Positions 1-4,767 of a DNA stretch of 11,931 nt are shown here, in pieces (position 1 is the first letter of the stretch; each line of letters opens with the position of its first letter). The notes below the pieces were generated by a model that did not search any database, was not told the DNA's origin, and saw nothing but the letters and a program-made list of their open reading frames with translations. The DNA is taken from assembly GCA_038200305.1 (NCBI GenBank), contig JBBPYD010000232.1, positions 1-11,931 of the forward strand, written 5' to 3'. Origin of the DNA: JANXXV01 sp038200305. GTDB lineage: Bacteria > Acidobacteriota > Terriglobia > Bryobacterales > Bryobacteraceae. The position numbers and the translations under genes are program-made.

Positions 1-325
1 CGATCACCTCATCGGCGGTTGGGTCCGGGGCGTCGTCGAGGATGGTGGATTCGAACTTGCGGACGCGGCGGAGACGCCAGGCGGCTTCGGCCATTTGGGT
101 CACCAAGTACATTTCGTGTTCAGTTCTGGGGCGTTGTTCGGCGCGGTAGGTGGCCATGTGCTGGTCAAAAGCCGCGGGGTCTTCGGAGGCGAGCAGGACT
201 TCGCGGCCGGCGAGTCCATGGGTGGTGGCGTTTTTGGCGGAGCGCGCGCGGCCGGACGAGGAAGTGGGGCCGGTGCTTTTTTGGGCATTGCGAGCGTTCG
301 CAGCTTGTTGACGAGCGGAGATCAT
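1..325 (-). CDS. Hypothetical protein, N-terminal part (runs off left edge)
   Basis: An open frame on the minus strand starts at ATG 325-323 and stays open to the window edge, giving 108 codons without a stop. The protein begins MISARQQAANARNAQKSTGP, continues with a basic stretch (GRARSAKNATTHGLAGREVLL), then an acidic or neutral stretch (LASEDPAAFDQHMATYRAEQ) and a helical part (MYLVTQMAEAAWRLRRVRKF). The pattern NAQKSTGP followed by K/R-A-R-S-xK-NA-xxHGL is one I recall from hypothetical proteins common in acidobacteria and planctomycetes; no function is known to me. The start is the first ATG of the frame and sits just before the conserved-looking block. The Shine-Dalgarno is weak: AAGGA lies 13 nt upstream. 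It is divergent from the ppiC-like gene. The reading frame is well supported; the function is unknown. Confidence 0.72.
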   Translation of the reverse strand, partial: MISARQQAANARNAQKSTGPTSSSGRARSAKNATTHGLAGREVLLASEDPAAFDQHMATYRAEQRPRTEHEMYLVTQMAEAAWRLRRVRKFESTILDDAPDPTADEVI

Positions 326-488
326 GATTTTGATACCATCCTTGGCTTGAGGGTACAGGATGAGGGGGAGAAAACGGATTGGGGGATGGGTGGGTTTTGG
401 CTGGATGTTGTTGAGGGAGAAGATGGTTAGGATTATTTTTGAGAGGTGTGACTGGGTTTTGTGGGGGGCTTAAGGCACTGTGCCCGCC

Positions 489-501
489 GCTGTGTTAGAC
501 T
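489..501 (+). promoter_or_regulatory. Extended -10-like promoter element before the PpiC-type gene
   Basis: GCTGTGTTAGACT contains a TGn extended -10 followed by TAGACT (four of six matches to TATAAT), with 14 nt between the hexamer and ATG 516. The identical 13-mer lies before the NHL gene (3751-3763), and a variant precedes gcvT. No convincing -35 is visible at 17-18 bp spacing; TTAAGG at 470-475 is too far. If it is used, the leader would be about 7 nt, which fits the absence of a Shine-Dalgarno. The remaining spacer (326-488) is G-rich on this strand and holds no gene I can support. Confidence 0.42.
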
Positions 502-515
502 GGCGGTTTAATCCC

Positions 516-1427
516 ATGAAAAGCTGTTTTCTTGCCCTATTCTTGTGTGCGTCCGCCAGTTGGGCGCAATCTTCCCCGAAGGCGGCTGAATCGCCAGCCT
601 TGCCGGCGGAATCCATAAAGCCGGATACCGTCATCGCGGTGGTGAACGGGAAACCGTACACAGCCGATGAGATGGACAGGTTGATGTCGGTCCTTTCCCC
701 GGTGAACAAACAGATGTTCATGCGGGACCCGAAGACGTTCCTGGAAGGCTACGCGCTTTTCGATGTATTTGCGGGAATGGCCGAAAAGAACAAACTCGAC
801 CAGAAAAGCCCCTATAAGGAGAAGCTAGCCGCTCTGCGCCGGGAAGTCCTGGTACAGGCTGAGAGCACCGAATACAAGAATTCCATCCCGGTGATGCCCG
901 CCGACCAGAAGAAGTACTATGAGGCGAATCCGGATAAGTTCAAGGAAACGAAGGTGAAAATGATCCAGATTCGTTTCGCCACTGGTTCGGCCGAACCGGA
1001 CGGCAAGAAGCCGATACCGGAAGCCGAAGCGAAGGCAAAAGCCGAAAATATCGTGCGGCTTGCCCGCAGCGGGGTCGATTTTGTGAAGCTAGTGAAAGAG
1101 CACTCCGAAGACCCCGGCACGGTGAGCCATAACGGAGATTTGGGCATTGCGGTTCGCGCCGGCAGCACAAATGTGCCCGCGAATGTTAAATCTGCCATAC
1201 TTGCGCTCAAGGAAGGGGAGGTTAGTAACCCTATCCGTGAGCAAAATGGATACGTAGTGGTGCGCGCCGAATCTATATCAGTAGCTTCGTACGATCAGGT
1301 TAAGGACGAGATCTTCCAAGAGATCAAAGATGCCGCATTTCGCAAGTTCGTGGATGAAACCAGGAAGAGCACGACGGTTAAGATCGAGAATAACGCCTAC
1401 TTCCAACAGCCCGGCGGGCCTAAGTAA
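516..1427 (+). CDS. Secreted peptidyl-prolyl isomerase, PpiC/SurA (parvulin) family
   Basis: This 303-residue protein should catalyse cis-trans isomerisation of prolyl bonds and help fold exported proteins. An N-terminal signal peptide is visible (MKSCFLALFLCASASWA, then Q), implying a periplasmic location. Residues about 35-150 are a charged helical SurA-N-like arm that includes VIAVVNGKPYTADEM. Residues about 155-255 form the parvulin domain: VKMIQIRF opens it, followed by SGVDFVKLVKEHSEDPGTVSHNGDLG, LKEGEVSNPIREQNGYVVVRAE and a short C-terminal helix. The frame also allows a GTG start at 480, but ATG 516 is chosen because it places the signal peptide at the N-terminus. No Shine-Dalgarno is present; a -10-like element ends 14 nt upstream. 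It is the first gene of a plus-strand run and is followed after 16 nt by a putative metallopeptidase. The family is secure; whether it is a SurA, PrsA or PpiD equivalent is not. Confidence 0.9.
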   Translation: MKSCFLALFLCASASWAQSSPKAAESPALPAESIKPDTVIAVVNGKPYTADEMDRLMSVLSPVNKQMFMRDPKTFLEGYALFDVFAGMAEKNKLDQKSPYKEKLAALRREVLVQAESTEYKNSIPVMPADQKKYYEANPDKFKETKVKMIQIRFATGSAEPDGKKPIPEAEAKAKAENIVRLARSGVDFVKLVKEHSEDPGTVSHNGDLGIAVRAGSTNVPANVKSAILALKEGEVSNPIREQNGYVVVRAESISVASYDQVKDEIFQEIKDAAFRKFVDETRKSTTVKIENNAYFQQPGGPK

Positions 1428-1428
1428 C

Positions 1429-1434
1429 AGGAAG
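1429..1434 (+). promoter_or_regulatory. Ribosome binding site supporting a TTG start at 1444
   Basis: AGGAAG lies directly after the ppiC stop codon and 9 nt before TTG 1444. The downstream frame has no ATG between the ppiC stop and its conserved part, so this site is the main reason for choosing TTG 1444 over ATG or other starts buried inside ppiC. Confidence 0.45.
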
Positions 1435-1443
1435 TTTTTCCTC

Positions 1444-1995
1444 TTGCCGCAAGGCGTTATCCTTGCGATTCCCAGCGGATTGCCGCCTTTATCAGGCAAT
1501 CGCATCACAATCCGGTTCCGGCCGGCTCTGACGGCACATGGCGGCAAACTGCTGTCCGGATCGGGAAAGGGGACGGCGGTTCATGCCGCATCCTTCCTGC
1601 GCAGCCGTGAAATTGTGCTTGAAGACCGGCTGCTGAAAACCCCTAAACGTCTGGACCGGATCTTCGCGCATGAAGTATTTCATTTTGTTTGGCTACGGAT
1701 CGGCAATCAGAAACGGCTGTCCTACGAAACGTTGTTGCAAGCGGAATTGCGGCGTGGCGCGCATGGCGAGCTTGGCTGGTCCGCCGAATCGCTGAAGCAG
1801 GATCTTACGGAATACGACTGCGCGGCCCGGACCGGCAAGTGGCGTGAGTACGCGTGCGAAAGTTTCTGCGATACCGCGGGATGGGCGTTTGGGAGCGGAG
1901 CCCGGTACGTGGAAATGACCCTGGCCAAGACTTTCCGTAAACACCGGCTGCGCTGGCTAGTGGAACAGATGTTGCAGCAACCGTTGCCGATATAA
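1444..1995 (+). CDS. Putative zinc metallopeptidase with HExxH motif
   Basis: With a TTG start this is 183 residues. The motif IFAHEVFHFVW gives HEVFH at residues 76-80, the usual zinc-binding and catalytic signature of zincin peptidases. A second conserved-looking block, REYACESFCDTAGW (residues 134-144), offers Glu139 as a possible third ligand, as in gluzincins. A role as a protease is inferred from these motifs only; I do not recognise a named family. The C-terminus is basic and helical (AKTFRKHRLRWLVEQMLQQ). No signal peptide is evident with this start, so the protein may be cytoplasmic. The frame is open back to 1330 inside ppiC, but that extension (rich in R, S and P) looks like a frame shadow. 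It sits 16 nt after ppiC and 19 nt before the TlpA-type gene, so it is probably co-transcribed. The coding call is firm, the start moderate and the activity tentative. Confidence 0.7.
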   Translation: MPQGVILAIPSGLPPLSGNRITIRFRPALTAHGGKLLSGSGKGTAVHAASFLRSREIVLEDRLLKTPKRLDRIFAHEVFHFVWLRIGNQKRLSYETLLQAELRRGAHGELGWSAESLKQDLTEYDCAARTGKWREYACESFCDTAGWAFGSGARYVEMTLAKTFRKHRLRWLVEQMLQQPLPI

Positions 1996-1996
1996 T
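1991..1996 (+). promoter_or_regulatory. Perfect TATAAT overlapping a stop codon, possible internal promoter
   Basis: TATAAT overlaps the TAA of the HExxH gene and lies 18 nt before GTG 2015. The best -35-like hexamer, TTGCAG at 1972-1977, is only 13 bp away, which is too close for standard spacing, so the match may be chance. If active it would give the tlpA-dsbD-like pair its own short-leader transcript. Confidence 0.25.
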
Positions 1997-2002
1997 TGGA
2001 CT

Positions 2003-2008
2003 GAGGAG
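2003..2008 (+). promoter_or_regulatory. Shine-Dalgarno fixing the GTG start of the TlpA-type gene
   Basis: GAGGAG lies 6 nt upstream of GTG 2015. This is one of the few strong ribosome binding sites in the plus-strand cluster and supports a non-ATG start placed immediately before a lipoprotein signal sequence. Confidence 0.65.
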
Positions 2009-2014
2009 AATTTT

Positions 2015-2596
2015 GTGTTCATTTGCTCCACACGTGCCTTGGCGGCCGGATCTCTCGCGTTGACTCTGATGGTAAGCTGCAATTCGAAATCCGAACACAC
2101 GCGCGCCGCAACGGTGAAAGCGGAAAGCGGACGCAAGAAGGCGCCTGACTTCACACTGAAGGACTCCAATGGCAAGACCGTCAATTTGGCTGATTACAAG
2201 GGCAAGGTTGTGCTGCTCAATTTCTGGGCCACTTGGTGCGGACCATGCAAGATCGAGATTCCGTGGTTTATCGACTTTGAACAGAAGTACAAGGACAAGG
2301 GATTCGCGGTAGTCGGCGTATCGATGGATGAAGACGGATGGAACGCGGTGAAACCATACCTTTCCGAGTCGCATATCAACTACAGGGTTCTGCTGGGAAA
2401 TGACAGTGTGGGAACTTTGTATGGCGGTGTCGATTCGCTGCCGACTACCTTCGTAATCGATCAGGATGGCAGGATTGCCGCGACACATATAGGGCTGGTG
2501 AGCAAGAGTGATTATCAAACTGAGATCGTCCAACTTCTGGAAGGCAAGCGCGCTGATCCTGTTGTCGAGCGTACTTCCGCTGCCCGCTCAAATTAG
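2015..2596 (+). CDS. TlpA/ResA-type thioredoxin-fold lipoprotein
   Basis: This 193-residue protein is probably a membrane-anchored thiol-disulfide oxidoreductase acting outside the cytoplasm. The N-terminus is a lipoprotein signal (ALAAGSLALTLMVSC), with Cys22 as the likely lipidated residue; the lipobox M-V-S-C is slightly atypical. A linker leads to an AhpC/TSA-Redoxin-type thioredoxin domain (about 43-175): APDFTLKDSNGKTVNLADYK, then VLLNFWATWCGPCKIEIP with the active-site CGPC at 75-78, then the cis-proline loop SLPTTFVID (Pro143). These features define the TlpA/ResA/CcmG group, which keeps substrate cysteines reduced, for example in cytochrome c maturation. The GTG start is set by GAGGAG 6 nt upstream. 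The last 89 nt overlap the start of a DsbD N-terminal-domain gene in another frame, which suggests the two are redox partners. The family call is secure; the substrate is unknown. Confidence 0.92.
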   Translation: MFICSTRALAAGSLALTLMVSCNSKSEHTRAATVKAESGRKKAPDFTLKDSNGKTVNLADYKGKVVLLNFWATWCGPCKIEIPWFIDFEQKYKDKGFAVVGVSMDEDGWNAVKPYLSESHINYRVLLGNDSVGTLYGGVDSLPTTFVIDQDGRIAATHIGLVSKSDYQTEIVQLLEGKRADPVVERTSAARSN

Positions 2597-2984
2597 CTCC
2601 GTCCTTAGCGTAATTCCGCCGGAGAAGATCGCCGGCAAGCGAAATGAAGTGGTGACCGCCGAGTTTCATCTGCAGTTGCGCGGCGGCTACCACGTGAATA
2701 GCAACACGCCCAACGATGAGTATCTGATCCCCTTGCGGTTCACTTGGAGCGGCGGCGCGGCCCAGGCAGGCGAAGTTATTTTCCCCAAGCCACAGCAGGA
2801 AAAATATCAGTTTTCACCCAAGCCGGTTTCTGTATTCACGGGCGACTTTAAAGCGCAGGCGAAATTCAAGGTGGTTAGCAACGGCGTGGTGAATGGAAAA
2901 CTGCGCTACCAGGCATGTAATGACCGTGCTTGTCTACCCCCGCGCGTGATCGATATCAAAGTGCCGGTCGAAGTGCGAAACTAG
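2508..2984 (+). CDS. Stand-alone DsbD N-terminal-domain (DsbD-alpha-like) secreted protein
   Basis: This 158-residue protein has a signal peptide (KLRSSNFWKASALILLSSVLPLPAQ) and one domain resembling the N-terminal periplasmic domain of DsbD. Key features are the LRGGYHVNSNTPNDEYLIP segment (58-75) and the cysteine motif YQACNDRACLPP with Cys137 and Cys142, comparable to the redox pair of DsbD-alpha, which hands electrons to periplasmic thioredoxin-like proteins. The membrane (beta) and C-terminal thioredoxin (gamma) parts of DsbD are absent, so it is a single-domain version; full DsbD is far longer. The start is GTG 2508, preceded by GGTGAG 5 nt upstream, giving an 89-nt overlap with the tlpA-type gene. 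The overlap looks real because this frame encodes a complete signal peptide there. The gene ends 11 nt before the GT9 gene. A role as redox partner of the TlpA-type protein is inferred from adjacency. Confidence 0.83.
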   Translation: MIIKLRSSNFWKASALILLSSVLPLPAQISSVLSVIPPEKIAGKRNEVVTAEFHLQLRGGYHVNSNTPNDEYLIPLRFTWSGGAAQAGEVIFPKPQQEKYQFSPKPVSVFTGDFKAQAKFKVVSNGVVNGKLRYQACNDRACLPPRVIDIKVPVEVRN

Positions 2985-2995
2985 CATCTGCTCCC

Positions 2996-3760
2996 TTGCG
3001 AAGACTGCTCATACGCCCCGGCGCAATTGGCGACTGCATTGTCTCACTGCCTGCGATGGAGCATTTGCGAGCGGAGTACACCGAGGTGTGGGCCGCTTCG
3101 CAAAATGTGCCGCTGATTCGATTCGCCGACAAGGTGCGGGCGATTTCCTCTACTGGGCTCGATCTGGTTGGCATTACCGAGCCGCCCATGGATGAGCTTT
3201 CGAGGTTCGATTCCATTGTGTCGTGGTATGGGACAGGGCGGCCCGATTTTCGCGAAGCCGTCTCGCATCTTCCATTCGAGTTCCATGACGCTTTGCCGGA
3301 CGGAGGACTACATGCGGCCGATTTCTATTTGCGGCAGGTAGGCGGTGCGTTTGGCGCTGCGCCGCGCATCCAGTGCCGCCGTAAGAAGGCCGGCTTCGTC
3401 GCGATACATCCGTTTTCCGGAAGCCGCACGAAAAACTGGCCGCTTGAGAGTTTCCGTTCTGTTTCGCGGAGTCTGCCGAAGCCGGTGCAGTTTTGCGCGG
3501 GGCCGGAAGACGCCCTGGAAAATGCCGTGCGAATTTTGAATCTTTACGATTTGGCGTGCTGGCTTGCGGAGGCGGATTCCTACATCGGCAATGACTCTGG
3601 GATTTCTCATTTAGCGGCGGCCGTTGGGACACCCGTGTTCGCTCTGTTTGGCCCGACAAATCCAGATGTATGGATGCCAAGAGGCCGGGATGTGCGGGTT
3701 CTGCAGCGCGATCCTATCTCCTCTATTACTGTGGAAGAGGTGCTGGAAGAGCTGTGTTAG
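2996..3760 (+). CDS. Glycosyltransferase family 9 (heptosyltransferase-like)
   Basis: This 254-residue GT-B enzyme resembles ADP-heptose:LPS heptosyltransferases, which transfer a sugar from a nucleotide-activated donor during lipopolysaccharide core synthesis at the cytoplasmic face of the inner membrane. It opens with MRRLLIRPGAIGDCIVSLPA, the typical N-terminal strand and loop of the family. Further on are AIHPFSGSRTKNWPLESF (136-153) and the donor-site block YIGNDSGISHLAAAVGTP (196-213), followed by ALFGPTNPDVW. The start is TTG 2996, chosen because it places RRLLIRPGAIGD at the N-terminus; the frame is open upstream inside the previous gene, but that part looks like shadow. No clear Shine-Dalgarno is seen. 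At 254 residues it is shorter than the usual 320-350 of this family. The sugar donor is unproven. The stop codon TAG lies within the -10-like element of the next gene. Confidence 0.86.
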   Translation: MRRLLIRPGAIGDCIVSLPAMEHLRAEYTEVWAASQNVPLIRFADKVRAISSTGLDLVGITEPPMDELSRFDSIVSWYGTGRPDFREAVSHLPFEFHDALPDGGLHAADFYLRQVGGAFGAAPRIQCRRKKAGFVAIHPFSGSRTKNWPLESFRSVSRSLPKPVQFCAGPEDALENAVRILNLYDLACWLAEADSYIGNDSGISHLAAAVGTPVFALFGPTNPDVWMPRGRDVRVLQRDPISSITVEEVLEELC

Positions 3761-3763
3761 ACT
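3751..3763 (+). promoter_or_regulatory. Extended -10-like element before the NHL gene, identical to that at 489-501
   Basis: GCTGTGTTAGACT, identical over 13 bases to the element before the PpiC-type gene, overlaps the last codons and stop of the GT9 gene. Eight bases separate TAGACT from ATG 3772, so a transcript starting about 7 nt after the -10 would be essentially leaderless. No good -35 is visible. The coding constraint of the GT9 C-terminus (ELC-stop) could partly explain the match. Confidence 0.35.
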
Positions 3764-3771
3764 ACTTTGCC

Positions 3772-4767
3772 ATGCGCACTGTGTTGTTCGCTTTGGCTGT
3801 CTGTACTGGCCTCTCCGCCGCCTCTGAATTTCAGACTCTCACGGACAAGGTGAACAATCCGTACGGGCTCTCCATCGGCCCGGATGGTGCGCTTTACATC
3901 TGCGAAATCGGTAACCATGTGGTCAGCAGGCTCGACCTGAAAACGAAAGAACTGACGGCGGTGGCAGGAACCCGGCAGAAGGGGTACGCCGGGGATGGCG
4001 GACTGGCGGCGGAAGCCACGCTGAACGAGCCTTACGAGGTTCGGTTCGACAAGGCCGGCAATCTGTACTTCGCCGATATGCAGAACAATGTGGTGCAGCG
4101 AGTGGATCGGAAGTCGAAAAAGATTTCCACCATTGCGGGGAACGGCAGCGCGGGTTTCAGCGGCGATGGTGGTCCTGCTACGCAGGCGCAGTTCAAGCAG
4201 CCGCACAGTATCGCGTTTGACCATGACGGCAATTTGCTGGTTTGCGACATCGGAAACAACAGGGTCCGGCGTGTCGATATGAGGACTGGGATCATCAATA
4301 CCTTTGCGGGTACGGGAGAAAAGAAGCCAACGCCGGACGGCGCGCCGCTGGCCGGTACTGCGTTGAACGGGCCGCGTGCCATTGATGTGGATGCGAAGGG
4401 CAATCTGTACCTGGCGCTTCGCGAAGGCAACGCGATTTATCGTATCGATCCAGTAGCAAAAGTGATCACGCTTGTCGCGGGCACGGGTGAAAAGGGCTAT
4501 ACGGGCGATGGCGGGCCAGCCACTCAGGCCAAGCTCTCAGGACCGAAGGGCGTCGCGCTATCGCCGGATGGAGGGCTTTACATCGCCGACACGGAAAGCC
4601 ACACCATTCGCCGTATTGACCTGAAGACCGGAGTGATCCGGACCGTTTTGGGAGATGGTACGCGGGGGCCACTCGCTCGCCCGCACGGAGTCTTCGTGGA
4701 CAACAAGGGCATCCTGTATGTGGATGACAGCGAGAACAACCGCACGTTGATGCTAACGAAACCCTAG
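3772..4767 (+). CDS. Secreted NHL-repeat beta-propeller protein
   Basis: This 331-residue protein has a signal peptide (MRTVLFALAVCTGLSAAS) followed by six NHL-like repeats starting near residues 31, 89, 146, 203, 260 and 306. Each has the pattern hydrophobic-x-D-xx-GNLYhAD-xxNN-x-hxRhD. Repeats 1, 2 and 4 end in the linker AGxGxxGYxGDGGPAxxAxL, or close to it; repeat 3 keeps AGTGE but has a divergent linker, and repeats 5-6 are shorter. Six repeats fit a six-bladed propeller, a scaffold usually used for binding and sometimes for enzyme activity; no catalytic residues can be assigned. ATG 3772 is chosen because it begins the signal peptide, although the frame is open further upstream in the GT9 gene. 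The gap from GT9 is 11 nt. Its last 15 bp overlap the end of the convergent GT-C gene, leaving no space for a terminator between them. The repeats are clear; the ligand is unknown. Confidence 0.88.
   Translation: MRTVLFALAVCTGLSAASEFQTLTDKVNNPYGLSIGPDGALYICEIGNHVVSRLDLKTKELTAVAGTRQKGYAGDGGLAAEATLNEPYEVRFDKAGNLYFADMQNNVVQRVDRKSKKISTIAGNGSAGFSGDGGPATQAQFKQPHSIAFDHDGNLLVCDIGNNRVRRVDMRTGIINTFAGTGEKKPTPDGAPLAGTALNGPRAIDVDAKGNLYLALREGNAIYRIDPVAKVITLVAGTGEKGYTGDGGPATQAKLSGPKGVALSPDGGLYIADTESHTIRRIDLKTGVIRTVLGDGTRGPLARPHGVFVDNKGILYVDDSENNRTLMLTKP

Noticed and set aside
95..430. Plus-strand Gly-rich open frames near the left edge
   Set aside because: The minus-strand frame there encodes a balanced protein with a recognisable pattern, whereas the Gly/Arg/Val-rich plus frames are low complexity and lack a ribosome binding site.
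480..515. GTG 480 start for the PpiC-type gene
   Set aside because: It would place 12 residues before a clean signal peptide and overlap the promoter-like element at 489-501.
1805..2533. Minus-strand open frame of 242 codons opposite the HExxH and TlpA-type genes
   Set aside because: It crosses two well-supported plus-strand genes and shows no coherent hydrophobic or motif pattern.
2930..2995. Upstream TTG start for the GT9 gene
   Set aside because: The extra residues come from the shadow of the DsbD-like C-terminus. The family N-terminus RRLLIRPGAIGD begins right at TTG 2996.
3670..3771. N-terminal extension of the NHL protein from 3670
   Set aside because: It would overlap the GT9 gene by about 90 nt and bury a clean signal peptide that begins at ATG 3772.
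3862..4690. DNA-level tandem repeats in the NHL gene
   Set aside because: The repeats are at protein level (propeller blades) and diverged at DNA level, so they are not a separate repeat element.
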